A stretch of 64,000 nucleotides of DNA from Gnetum montanum. Taxonomy: Eukaryota; Streptophyta; Gnetopsida; Gnetales; Gnetaceae. Shown here piece by piece: positions 45,606-58,159 of this stretch. The DNA is taken from positions 1,045,511-1,109,510 of the forward strand of contig MNCI01022307.1 in assembly GCA_015680685.1 (NCBI GenBank), read 5' to 3'. The notes beneath the pieces are model-generated. The model was not told the DNA's origin and did no database searches. It was given only the letters and a program-made list of their open reading frames with translations. Made by a program: the position numbers and the translations under genes. How positions within the stretch are numbered: the stretch's first letter is position 1; every line of letters starts with the position of its first letter.

Positions 45606-47290
45606 TAAAACACCACCAAATTTAGGCTACCGAGTCTCAACTGAAGATTTGGCTAAGTGTCAAGGCCTGGTAAATTTTATCTAAGCGTTGAGACTACGCT
45701 CCCACTACTAGGACTACACTTCAAAGCATAGTCAACGTAGTTGACACTAATAGTCCAAATCTACAAAATTCTTCTAAGTGTCAATAATAGCTACAAATTT
45801 TTCTAAGTATCCCAACTACGCTCACCCTATCAAGTTTCTACTCTAGAGTGTAGTCAACATAGCTAGCCTTGGAATGACCAATTTTGCAAATTTTCCTAAG
45901 TGTCAAGCTAGAGGCTACTAAGCATGTATGGGGTCAAAAAATAGGTTGGCAAATTTTCTAACTCCTGAGCCTATGCATCCTACTACGTTCTAGAGTGTAG
46001 TTAGTGTAGGCTGCATGGGCACATCACTTTGCCAAATGTTTTCAAGTGTTAAGGCTATGCTCTTACCTCAGGGACTATGCTCTAGAGCATAGCTAGCATA
46101 GCTTGCACTAAGCATAATTTTTTGGCAAGATTCGCCTAACTCCTAAGGCTATGCTCTAGAGCATAGTCAATGTAGTCTGCCAAAACTACTTCTAGAAACT
46201 TCCAGAACTTAGCGCCAACATGCATTTCAACTCCAACATCTCCTCGGCAAGTACAATTAGAAAGTTTTTTTTCTTTTGCACCCTCCATTTGCCCCCAAAT
46301 TGTACCTATGCTCAACACCACTTGAGAGAGTGGGCAACATAGTCCTAGAGTGTAGTCTCCAAATTGCACTATTTTGCATTATTTTCAAGTACATTATGAT
46401 TTTTTCGGTACTCACACATGTAGTCTCAGCAACGTAGTCATAGTATGGCATTCTCATAGGGTCCATTAGAGCACACCAATAGAACATCATTTTGTTTTAA
46501 TGGGAGTGTAGTGGGGATGAGCATAGTCCCAACTACCCCTCTACCATGTGGTGCCTGATCCGTAATTCACACTAACACTAATCCTATAAATACCCCTATG
46601 CTTCATGTTTTAGGGGTTGGCAATTTCATTCAATAGATGGCATTGTGGCATTGACATTCTTACACCTGAGCACCCTTAGCAACTTGACAAAATTTTGGAC
46701 ACCATCAAACACCATCACGGTGTCGTTGTACACTGCCCAGCGCACCGTACACCATCGTAGTTTGTAGGACACCATGGCAACCAACACGGTAGGCTCAAAC
46801 TTCATGATGGACATCAGTTCCTCATGTCTAGACACCCTGAGATTGTGACTACACTTGCCTACTATGCCTATTATACACTATGTACCTCCTAAAATTTCCT
46901 TTGCAATTGACTACGCTCCCCCGTTTAGGGTAGTGCCTTTCTCTCTTGCTCACATTCCATGCATTTTTCACATTTTTCTTACCATTTTAGTATTTTACTC
47001 ACACTTTGCACTATTTAAGCAAATATTCATGCATTTGCACCTTCGTTTTTGCATCCAACACCTTTACTACGCTCACACCCATGGGCATCACGAACATCGC
47101 AAAATGCCGCATGGACTCCTTAACACTCATTTTATCATAACACCCATAAGTCTCAGTTTGATTGAAAAGACCGTTCTAGGCACCCCTTTTCTATTTTCCA
47201 ATAGGCCCTCACATGGGAGCAAGCTCAAGACTGTGTGACCACAGACCTCTCGATGTCCCATTCCAGCCTCCGACATTTTTTGTCACTACA
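45606..47290 (+). mobile_element. 5' LTR of Tat/Ogre-like element
   Basis: Starts TAAAACACCACC (first G of TG mutated) exactly where element D breaks relative to element E, and ends TGTCACTACA. Ends, TATAAATACCCC context (46585) and PBS spacing match element H. 1685 bases. The U3 half has many CTACGCTC/GAGCGTAG words. Confidence 0.82.
46585..46592 (+). promoter_or_regulatory. TATA box of Tat-like LTR
   Basis: TATAAATA followed by CCCCTA, the same context as the H LTR. Confidence 0.7.
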
Positions 47291-47296
47291 ACTTTC

Positions 47297-47313
47297 TAGC
47301 ACTAGAAGGAGGG
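47297..47313 (+). promoter_or_regulatory. PBS of Tat-like element (tRNA-Asn type)
   Basis: TAGCACTAGAAGGAGGG, six bases after the LTR end, two G-to-A changes from the tRNA-Asn complement. Confidence 0.85.
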
Positions 47314-47738
47314 CCTTCACCATTTCCTTCTTAACCATCCCTTGGTTGTTACCTTGTGTGCTCTTTGCACCATTGGTGTAGATTGAACCCCATTGTTGGT
47401 TCCCCTGGAACCCCACTAAACAACACCAAAGCACATAACTTGCACTTGACCAAATTCTAGGTTCTCAACAAAGCATAGCTAGCTCTAACATAGTAAGCGT
47501 AGTAAGCTCTGAGTGTAGTCCCAGAGTTAACATTTTTTAGCAATTTACAATTAGCCATTTTTCTACATTTTTACACTTAGCTATTTTCTCAATAGTTGCA
47601 TACTTAGCGATTTTTCTACATTTTTATTCTTGGCCATTTTCTCAGCAGTTTCATACTTAGACATTTTTCTACATTTTAGCACTTAGTCATTTTTCTTTCT
47701 ATTTTGCATAATCAACCTTTTCCGTTTCCCTTTGCACC

Positions 47739-49900
47739 ATGGATCCCAAACAGCCTTCAACCTCCACTTCAAGTGTAGTTGTTGTCCAGCCCATTCAGTG
47801 GAAAATATAGATTGACCTCCCTGAGGCTGGGAGCCCTATCCTAGCACAAAGAAAATCTCTTAGGTAGCACAACCTACCTCTAGAGGTCATGCTGCTCAAT
47901 GACAAGTAATATAACTTTGTTTGCAAAAAACTCTAGGTGGGTTTGCCATTAGACCACCAAGAAGTGGAAGCCAAACGTAGTTATAAGATCATGTGCCATA
48001 ATAGGAGGGAATGGCTCCCTTCTAATTTCAGCTTTGTCCTACTTACAGAAGATTACCAATGGATGCTGGACAATCTCGTCTACAACATGAGCTATGAGGG
48101 AGGGATAGACTACGAGGAGCCCCTTTAAGAGAAGCTGGACGAGTTCAAGACTCAATCCGAGCATGAAAACCCATTCCATGCCCCATCTCAATAAATAGCC
48201 TCTACTTTCATTTCTCCACAGTCCCATAGTCTGACGTTGTCGCCCAAGTCAACACTTGTGGTGGCAACCCACCAGATGCCACAAATGCACCAAGATGTTG
48301 CTCCACTTTTTAGTCTTTCCTTTAGCATGCCTTTGACCATCCCTTCATAGCCTTTGCAAACTCCTTAGCCTATTCAACCCATTCAACCTGTTCAAGTCAT
48401 CCAGCTTTCCATAGTAGTAACCATTGCACCTACGTAACCCTACGTGCACACCATGCACATTCCTTCCTCATTGTACAGGACTCAGGCATCATTCATCTAC
48501 CCCATCGTGTCGACACCCTTTACAACGGCCCAACCCACAAATCCATGGTGGGGCCTGAATGTTGTGTTCATGGCACAACCCACACAATAAGCATCGTGCG
48601 TGGTCACACAATCCAAAGTTGGGTCATGGGCCACCCAACAACCATAGTGGACAACACAACCCATGCAGCTCGCCATTGCAACCACACTTGGCTTGGACTA
48701 AGCATTCCAGCTAATCCAAAGCCTTACCAAAGAGGTCAAGCGGCTTAAGGCTACCTCCTCAGAAACTGTCCATGTGATGGACTTTTACTAAGATGATCCA
48801 ATTAGTCCTGTAGTCCCACCACTGGCATTGCCCACTAGGGTCCCACTCCCACAATTCACCAAATAAAATGGTGAAGGGAATCCTAATGCCCATCTAGTGA
48901 CCTTTCGATCAAAATGCCTCCTACTGTAGGCATGGCCAAATGCCATCATCCACATGTTCACCATGTCCTTGACTAGCAAGGCACTAGATTGGTACTACGA
49001 GCTCCCTAGGGCCTGCATCACTTCTTTGGAGGGATTACTTATCCAATTTTTCACTTGCTTCAAGTACAACTTGAAGCCTGAGGCAACCCTGGACCAATTG
49101 ATGCAAGTAAAGTAGGGCCACTTAGAGCCTATGCAAAAATTTATTCAGCGATGGAGCACATCACTTAACAAGATTCGTGAAACTATTATGGAGACACACC
49201 TGCTGGCCATCTTCAAAGGCATAGTAAACAACTTCATCAAGTCAAAACTATACTACCTTGCCCCACAATCCCTAAGACAAGCGTTTGCTCAAACCAAGAG
49301 CATTTAAGATGTATCATAGGCTAGCAAGGATTTGGCCTATGTGGTCTATGAAAACTTGCACACAAAGAAGGAGAAAGACAAGGACAAAGGCAAACAAGCA
49401 ACTACAACTGTTGCAATGGTGGCCAACGAGGCTAAGCGAACCAATGCCAAGTTAATAGCCAAGCCACCCAAGGCTCTATCCAACAACAACAATGCAATTG
49501 GCCCTAGCACAGCAGTGAACAATCAGTCCACATCGTCAACAACCATGGCACCAGCTACCACAAGGCCTAACTTCAAGCACAAGGATCACTCAAAGTATAC
49601 ACCGTTGCCCATCAAGTGGTCAGAGCTATTGGACCAACTACTTAATGCTAGATGCATCTAGTACAAGTAAATATCTGAGGATGCTCATAAGCAGCATGAT
49701 CAATATTGCAAACTCCTCAAAAATCCTTTGGCTACACTTCCTAACGAGCCCCAATCCCTAAGCATTTCAAATTAGATCGATTTTGCCATTATCACCAACT
49801 ACAAGGTCATGACATAGAATTTTGCATGGCTTTGCAAAATGACATCCAACACATGATTGACAATGATGAGTTGGTCCTTAACACAACCAACCCAGTGTGC
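47739..49900 (+). pseudogene. Gag pseudogene of Tat-like element
   Basis: Starts MDPKQPSTSTSS at 47739. The retrotransposon gag domain lies at 48850-49260: PLPQFTK, GEGNPNAHLVTF, MFTMSLTSKALDWYYELP, then YNLKPEATLDQLMQVK and FIQRWSTSLNKI, which is the Tat-lineage pattern. A Lys-rich linker (49360-49440) and an Asn/Ser/Thr-rich segment follow. The metal-binding site near 49780-49830 reads FCHYHQLQGHDIEFC, the Cys/His variant usual in Tat gag rather than a classical knuckle. At least a dozen stops. Confidence 0.88.
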
Positions 49901-50879
49901 CTCTAGAACTAATCAATGGGGGTTTACAAGGACCCTCTTAATGCAAGTAGTGCAAGGTACATTATCAATGCCATCAACGTTGATGACGATGCAAAATCGA
50001 CATGGGAGCCATTCATGGTTCATGTGCCTTCTGGTAACACTCGGGCCTCCTCAACATAAACTAGTTCAAGGACTCCTTTTGGCATTAGAGCACCACCTTA
50101 GATGTCAATAACACCCTTTGTGATTAGGGCCCTACAGCACATTGCATCTATAATAGCCCAAACACCCTTCGTCGTAAGGGTGCCATAATGTGTGAACTCC
50201 TTGCTTGTTGGGAGTCTAGTGGTGGGCAATGCATCAACCCCTACTCATTCACAACCCCACCCTATAAGCAATGCCAGCAAACAAATGAGATGGCAAATTG
50301 GGAGGCCTAACCAGTGCCTCGCCGATCGAATGCTTAGGCAACATTAGGAGCAAAGGGCATGAGGCTCACCAAAGCCTATTCCCTTATCCTCTATACTAAT
50401 GGCCCAACCAACTAAAGAGTCCATAGCAACTAGCTACCAACAATGGAGCACTAAGGCTCCAGCAACAAGCCACCAACACTAAAGCACTGAGGCTTTAGTA
50501 GCAAGCAACCAACAACCAAGCATTGAGGCTCCAGTAGCTAGCAACCCACAATGAAGCATTAAAGCTCCAAAGTAAACAAGATAAACAAGGCCCAAATCCC
50601 CTCCATGAGAGATTCATCCCTTAGGCTGAATGGAGGAGATGAAGGCCACCAACAATAAAGCGACAGATACTGGCAAAGACTTCCTTGACACATTGGCACA
50701 GGTCAAGTAGGTTTTGAAACAAAAAATTACAACATTAAGCCTATACAACCTGGTAATGACTTCCTCCACCCATTGTAAAGAATTAGTGTGCATGTTGACC
50801 TCCATTCCCATTACAAAGGATATCCCAATAGAAAAATAGTCCATTCACACTGTGATGTTGCCTCCTCCTTCATAGGAAT

Positions 50880-51430
50880 CCAATTCATTGCCCCTATCAT
50901 TTCACAATGAAGCAATCAAGATGGACCCTAAGAAGGGTCAAGTCATTACCATGCCGATGTTCATTACCATTTGTGTGAGAGAATGCAAGATCCACAAGGT
51001 GCATGTCGACAACATGACAACAACCAATGTCATCCCATACATAGTTGTTGGTAAGCTTGGTCTTGCTAACTAGATTTAGCCAACGAAGATCAACCTACCT
51101 GAAATCCTTCAATGGGTCGCATGTTGTCATATGGGGAACTATAAAAATAGCCTTCGTGGTAGGGGAGCAATTCCCTACCATTGTCAAATTCATAGTGGTT
51201 TAAGAAATGTTGGGTTTCAACTTGATCTTGGGTAGGCCCTAGTTGGCCCAGCTTTAGGGCATCTCCTCCCCAATCTATCAGTAAATCCACCTTCCATATG
51301 AAGGTGGAGAGGTTATCATACATGGTGACAATGCATCCCCTCTAACTGTCAGCAACATCAATGTTGAACAAGGCTCAGAGGTGGAGTTCCTCATTGACAT
51401 GCCTCCCGTGAAAAACAAAGGTAGAAAATG
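50880..51430 (+). pseudogene. Aspartic protease region of Tat-like element
   Basis: HNEAIKMDPKKGQVITM, then a beta-hairpin block and the catalytic-loop position, reading VDNMTTTNVIPY where VDGGSSVNIMP-type sequence is usual, so the catalytic DSG/DGG is destroyed. KLGLAN follows, typical of plant gypsy proteases. After 51075 the frame is broken; the flap-side block is only faintly traceable. Confidence 0.6.
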
Positions 51431-54400
51431 CAACGTAGACTAATCCAAAGAGACAACAGAAGCCCTTGATCCTTCAAAAGACTCTTTATCGGCAAAATTG
51501 CACTTTGACATAGCTAACGAAGGTTAAGGTGAATACCATATTGTACCCTCCAGGTCCTATACGCCTCCTAACCCATACTGGATTAGGAAACAACTTCATG
51601 ACTAAGGCATTTCCTTGGTCTAATAGGCACTAGGTCCCTACCTGCCCCACTTCTACATCCCTTGCTTGTTTGTATTTTGACTTCATTTTACGTTAGCTTG
51701 GTTGTTAGCATTTTTTGCATTATTTATTTTATGTGTGTTCATTTCTTCTACTTGTACATTTTCACTAAGTTTACCTTTCTGCTTAATTACCTTTTGGTAG
51801 TTAGTTTACATATAAAAATAGCAAAATGCATAAAAATCATAAGGTTCAAAGATTACAAAATGTCACAACTCGCTAAGGACTAAAACTGGCAATCTTTCCT
51901 TCCTTTATTGCATGGCTCGAAATGGCCCAAAACTACCAAGCATCGCCCACCGTGGCCTTAAACTGGCATTCTATGGCCTAAAAAGGCCTAAACTACTACA
52001 AGGTCTACCATGGCCTTAAACTGGTGATTAAATCTCCCTTTATTGCATGGCCCAAAATAGACTAAAACAACTAGCATGACCCACCATGGCCTAAAACTGA
52101 AGTCCTACAGTCTGAAGAGGCCTTAAACTACTACATGGCCCACCATGGCCTAAAACTGAAGTCCTACAGTCTGAAGAGGCCTTAAACTACTACATGGCCC
52201 ACCATGGCCTAAACTGGCAACACTTTTCCTTTCAACGCATGGCCTAAAATGGCCTTAAACTATCATTAGAGCCTGAAATGGCCTAAAACTAATAATTTCT
52301 ATAGCCTAATTGCATCAACTCATCACAAAATTAACATCAAACATGGTAAATAAATACAAAAGTCCACTCATCATACACTCCATGTAGCAAAAATCCACAT
52401 CATCTCATAAAAATAAATATAGTACATGTCATCCGCATTTACACCATAAAAATACACAAAATACAAAAGTGCCTAGTGGCAAGGTTACATTAGGATCTAC
52501 TTAACTAGTGGTGCTTAATGGGGGTGGAGGCTCTTCTTCTTCCATCGTGCCGTTGGGGCCTACAACATCACATGGTGCTTATCAACAAAGACATCGAAAC
52601 ATAAAACTATAATTACATGTATAATATACAACTAACAACAAAAAGCATAAAAAGTAACATAAAAGATCTAACCTAAGAGAGTCTTGTATTGACCATGTAT
52701 GAAGGTATTCTATGAAGGCCCTCCTTCAAGCATCAAAGGCTCTTGGCCTTTGATAGCCGTGTCCAGTCTTCCTAGCCAAATTCAACACCTGCAAGGGTCT
52801 TATCTTCATCCACGGTGGTCCATGCAGATGGCTGCATAGAAAAGGTGGTAGATGAAGTCTCCCATGAAAGCATGGAAATCTCCCACTCAGGAGAACCATT
52901 AACCACTATGTGGCAAGTGAATATATTGAAAGCCCAACTCCCACCAATCACCTCAACGAACAACTCAAGGCAACAGGCTTTGATAGAATCCTCTTTGAGT
53001 TGCTATAGATATGTGTCTTGCTTATGCTTGTAGTGATACTTGTGGTCCTTCTACATGTGCCTCCACTCACACCTTAGCACTAAAGCCCTTCCACTCTTGT
53101 CCCTCCTAGAAAAGCGGGTCCATCTCTAGCCTCTACTCAATGACCTCCCAAGTGGCCTCATTCTTGCCCTGAATCGTTGATCAATACCTAGCATAATCAA
53201 TCTCTGTGTACCACCTGATGACCCAACTTCATATCTAAGGTAGGCATGTTAGGCATAGACTCACTCATGCAGCAAAAGATGTTGACTAGCTCCACGACCA
53301 CTAAGATTAGCTTTAACAATACCCTACAATCACACAAATGAAACACAGCTGTAGTACACATTAGATGCATTTTGGCAAAAAAAAAACACATTAGTTTACA
53401 CTTAGCAAAAATTAGCATGGCCTAGCATAACTTAGAGAAAATATATCCTAGGGCCCCCTGGGCCCCACGAGTATAAGACGTCAACATACACATTTGACGC
53501 ACCTAGTACTCATTGGGGTACAACATGTTAGCATAGCACTAGCATTTCATCTCACATGTATGCATGTCTTGCATTATATAACTTTGCATGTTTTAGCAGT
53601 TTGACATTGTTTCGATTTGCAAGATTAACATTATCACAATTTTTAGCATTGTTCACATTTAGCAAAATTTTTCAAATTTTTTCTAACCCTGGGCAACATA
53701 GTCTGAAAAGTCCTAGGAAAAAATTCTAACTCTAGGCTACCTTTGGGAGCGTAGTCCAGGGACGCAAAAAATTTTCTAACTATCGGTAAGGGAGTGTAGC
53801 CCTCAACTTTGCAAGAAAAAAATATAATTGTTGGCTATGCTCCTGAGGAGCGTAGCCTTTAAAATTTTCAAAAATTCAAAAAAAAAATAAATGTCTAAGC
53901 ATCGCGCATCACTTCTCCCTATCTTGAACCCCTTGCCACCATGGCCGTTACTTTGCCTTGACATCAAAACTAAACCCTTAACCCCCATGCTCTGCCTTTG
54001 TACTTCACGCACTCAACGAATCCTCTACCCTACACACATGCATAAGCTTGTGGCTTTTGCTCCCCATGGCCATGTCGGCCACCATGACAACCACAACCAT
54101 AGCCAAACCCTCATGTCCACATTGGCATAAAAACCCCACATAGAAAACATAAAAAAATGGGGGGTCAAAACCTCCCTAACATGCATGCATCTTCCCCTAT
54201 GGCCGTAATGGCAATGGCCCCTACCAAGGTAGGGTGCTATCCACAAAACCCAAGCCCCAACACCCAAGTGCAGGAATAAGATAAAATGCAGAAAACACAA
54301 AAGGGGCTGAGCGTAGTCAAGCATACCTAATGGTCAACAGTGCCCTATGCTCCTCCATGCGTGCCCCAAGTAGGCACTCTAGGACTTACTCTCCCTCCTC

Positions 54401-54864
54401 TATGTTGGCTAGGCTGGGGTGCTGACTTCCACATTGGTGCGACATTGTTCATAGACTATGCTCTTGCAAACGCGCTATACTCTAGAAATTTTTTTTCACT
54501 TTTGACAATGATAGTTTTACCAAGGGTAAAACACACTTATATACCCCTCATGACCACTTAAATTTTTACCTACCCAAGACTATGCTCAACAATGTCAAGC
54601 ATAGTTAGGTATGAGTGTAGTCATCAAAGTTAGAAAATTTTTTAATTTTTCTAGCTATCTCTAGAATTAGAAAAATTTTGAATTTTTCTCGTCGCCCAGT
54701 TAGCACCAAGGCCAATTTTGCTTTTCCAACATGCCTAACCTTGCCTCAACGATGCATTTAGTGCATATTACCATCCTCTACAATGTTAAACTAGCATTCC
54801 ACTATCTACTACGACATTAAATTGGTATCCAACTATTTGCTAAGACCTTAAACCAATACCCAAC
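51431..54864 (+). other. Long non-coding spacer of Tat-like element (left of E)
   Basis: Lies between the protease and pol of the Tat-like element and resumes at 61655-61867. It contains a T-rich tract (51660-51790), an array of CATGGCC...AAACTGG units (51900-52290) and a later part with GAGCGTAG words (53680-54660). Open frames inside (52815-53033, 53891-54130) have no recognisable domains. Ogre-like elements are known to carry an intron or spacer at this place; an undetected old insertion is the alternative. Confidence 0.55.
51900..52290 (+). repeat. CATGGCC-TAAACTGG array with 59-base tandem repeat
   Basis: Degenerate units with CATGGCCTAAAA and ACTGGC words. Within it a 59-base unit is present twice perfectly (52081-52139, 52140-52198) plus a partial third. 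Related words reappear at 61665-61710, on the other side of element E. Confidence 0.85.
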
Positions 54865-55678
54865 TGATGAGTGGTGAGGTACCCCTACACTCAACCATAC
54901 AAATACAAGTGTCTCATGCACAATCTAGTCAAACTCCAAGGACTAAGTGCTTATGCACCTTATGGAACACTTAAGGTTAATCAATCATTGTCCTCCCAAA
55001 CTTACTTGTATTGTCACAGTTGTATGGTTAAGTTTGAGGTATGTGATTTTTATGTCTTTTATCTTTTTATTGCCTATGCTAATAGGAGAAAGGGTGAAGA
55101 GACTAAGTAACTAACTTTCACTAACTAAGCTCTAATCGTCCTAGCATTAGTATCCATTCCCACTTGCCGTACACACCCTGAACTAGTGCAACACTACTGG
55201 GATTACCAAACGTTATTCGTTACTGGGTTACCAAGCGTAGTGCATGTCCTTGAAGCGGTCGTACTGAATGCACTTAACTAGGAGAGTTGAGGGTTGAGAG
55301 AGATTTAATTATCTATGAAATAATTTAAAAATTCAACAGTAATTAAGTCCTATTTAGCTTAGTCCATGTACTGCAAGGTTTATTAGAAAGTTCATCTTTA
55401 TTTCTGTACAAAAATGTGTGCTCAGGTACAATTTTCTCGAATAAAGATCCGTTCACTTTAAGACTCCTACTGCGGGCACATGGAAATTATTCTATCTCTG
55501 GAATGGTAAAACTACTAAAGTTTGGCTAAGGGTCTAGATCTAGATGAAGAAACAAGGGAAAGCTACCTCTTATTTATAGCACTGGCGATGGGCTGCGATA
55601 TCGCGTATGCAATATCGCAGAGGCTGACACGATATTGCGGATGCAATATCATGGCTGATGAGATATCACGGCTCATCA
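54865..55678 (-). repeat. 3' LTR of element E
   Basis: 814 bases with the GATATC array at 55595-55672, TATTTATA (minus-strand TATA) near 55570, and all U5 blocks present. Confidence 0.88.
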
Positions 55679-57260
55679 TACCCCCATGACTGAATGAAAA
55701 CTCATCCTTGAGTTCCTTATAAAATATTGGAAAGGTATGGGACTATTTACTTGAATGACACTAATGGTAGATGGGGTGACATGTGAACGAATCATCATTA
55801 TAATACATGACAAAATTTAGTGTTCATGACAACAAGAGTGAACACTATACACATTTGACATCCAGCCTTATTTGGCAGCTAAGAGAGAAGAGAGAAGAGA
55901 GAGAGAAAAGAAGAAGTCTGTTGCTGCCAACACCAAGATTGCGCCTTTCATTGTCCATCCATAAGTGCGCCATCAATCTTGTTCCTTGTATAACTATTTC
56001 AACACTAGTCCATTCCAAGTGTTTCCTCCAGATCCAATCCATTGTTGTATGATTGCCATCTGCACACACAATACAGTTAATACCTTGCCTTAGTGTAAGG
56101 TCCATTGGCTGAGTTGTGATATGGCTAATGCAGATTTGGAGATATAATATTGGTGGCTACCTAAGGTGTAGGGGTTAAGAAAAAATTGAAAAAATTGGAC
56201 CAGGACCCCCATGACTAAAAGTGAACCTTCAGTAGCGAAAAAATGGAAAAAGATAAGGAATAAGAAATATGGAGAAAAAGAAACAATGGCAATGCCGATA
56301 AAATGGATGTCAAAGATGGAGATGAACAAATGAATGGTGATTGCAAAAATGTTTAAGGAAAAGAAATTAACGGATGCACCAAATGGGAATGCGAGTGAGT
56401 CCTCCCCAAAGCAGGCTCATGCCATTAATGCCCTGACAATCCCACATTCAAAGAGTCCGTAGGCTCTAAAAATGTCATTTGGAAGCAAGAGTTAAATTCT
56501 TAACCATAAGAGTTTACCAAAAAGAAAACAATGCATCAACCAAAATATGGACGATTGATACAATCGACAATGAGGTGAAAAATGGAGAAAGAAATATGGA
56601 AAGGAGAGAATGGAATGGAGTCTCAAGAACAAGGTGGTGTGCAGCCCCTTGTGTGTTAATGGTTAATGTGACTTAGTAGATCTCATTCCAAATCTAGCCT
56701 CAAACAAACCATATCCAGTGACTTCGCATTAATACATTCGACCAATCCATCCACTTGAAGTAACAAGAATGTCTCCACCAAAGAGTCACCACCATTCTGA
56801 CGAAACGAAAGAGGAGAAGGTAGGAAGCAAGAAAGGCCTTAGTTAGAGGGAACATTTTTATTTAGTTCCATAGCCAGTGCTTGTAGCCCAAATGATTATT
56901 TCATCTAAGGGGTGTGCTTTGAATTCTCACTATTTTCTTTTTTATTTTCCGTGAGAACCACACCATGCAAAGACTTCTTATTTTTATTAGCTCAGCTTCT
57001 CGATAATGGAATAGCATCGGAATGGTATGGGAGACTCAAGAAGAAAACATCCAAGCACCTAAGAGAATGGCCAGCACAAGTGCAACAAATCCCCTTGAAG
57101 TCACACCCTTTCAATCCTTGAGTCCTTCCTTAGTTTGAAAAATGCCCAATCACTGATTCATTTATAGTTCTTATTGTTTAAGGAAGGGGACTGTACAGTT
57201 CCAAGCTAAGAGAGACCATAGAAACTCATGGATGTATGGGTGATGTGGACTCATTGCCTA
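55679..57260 (-). other. Downstream non-coding part of element E
   Basis: Starts at the polypurine run next to the 3' LTR. It contains a GAGAGAAGAGAGA microsatellite (55864-55912) and the TCTTTGCATGGTGTGGTTCT and GGGTGTGACTTCAAGGGGAT modules shared with D. No env-like or pol frame is recognised; frames of 79-86 codons at 55845-56329 have no known motif. Confidence 0.55.
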
Positions 57261-57521
57261 TTATATCAAAAGAACCATACCTTAGTATCAACATCATAAC
57301 TTAAAGGTAAAAACCAAACATTAGCAATCAATGGAATACAATTCATGCCACCACCAGGAGCACTTATTAGGTGATGAATCAAACAAAATAAACAAACACA
57401 TAAAGAAATGAAAGAGTATAAACAATGTTGTAAAACAAAAATAAGAAAAGTTAAAGAAATTTCTAAAACAAAAAATGTGTAAAACAAAAACTTAAAAAGA
57501 ACTGAGGGCTTTGATTGATCA

Positions 57522-58150
57522 TCATAGGTGGCCATCTCCCCCATGATTGAATTGAAAGGGAGAGATCTGAAATAGTGAGTGCTTGTTTGAATTTTTTAGA
57601 AGTGTCCAACTTCTCCCAATTGATGTTTTCAGGTTAAGGGTTGGAAGTTGGCAACGCTCTTGCTCCAGTGTATCTATGATTTTGATGTGAGTGCCAGTTG
57701 TTCCTCCATTTAGTTCCATGCATGTTGGTAAGTTGCTCTTTTGATTAGCAGTCAACCATTTGGTGTCTTCTTGTTGTGTGGTTGCTACATACAGGCACTT
57801 TTGTACGTTGATCTCTTGGGCACACCGGTTACATGTAGGCAATGTTGAACATTCCCATACGCAATCACCCTTTGTATCATTGTATGTGATGCATAAAACC
57901 TTCTTCTTCTCGATCTTCCCATAAGTTTTTTCCTTAGATATTTCCAAGGAAAGATGTGTGCATTTATTGTACTTAGCCATGTCCTTCCCATTATTATTGG
58001 GAAGTCCCCTTTGTCATTGTTTACTTGGATCACTAGGAAATCAGCTGGGTATGACCAACCACACACAGTGGTAACGACATCCTCCACCAATCCCAAAGGA
58101 ATGGTGATGGACTAGTCAACCAGCTCTAAGCAAATATTGTTGTTCTTTAG
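57522..58150 (-). pseudogene. Aspartic protease and C-terminal extension of element E
   Basis: GLVEDVVTTVCGWSYPADFLVIQ followed by GDFPIIMGRTWLSTINAHI (57990-58096) is the second half of a gypsy-type protease. Upstream, KALLKSGSGVNLIS near 58200 is the catalytic loop with DSGA/DSGS changed to KSGS. After a frameshift a 150-codon extension (57522-57980) follows and stops before the T-rich module, where reverse transcriptase would be expected. Confidence 0.8.
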
Positions 58151-58159
58151 TGGAGGCAA

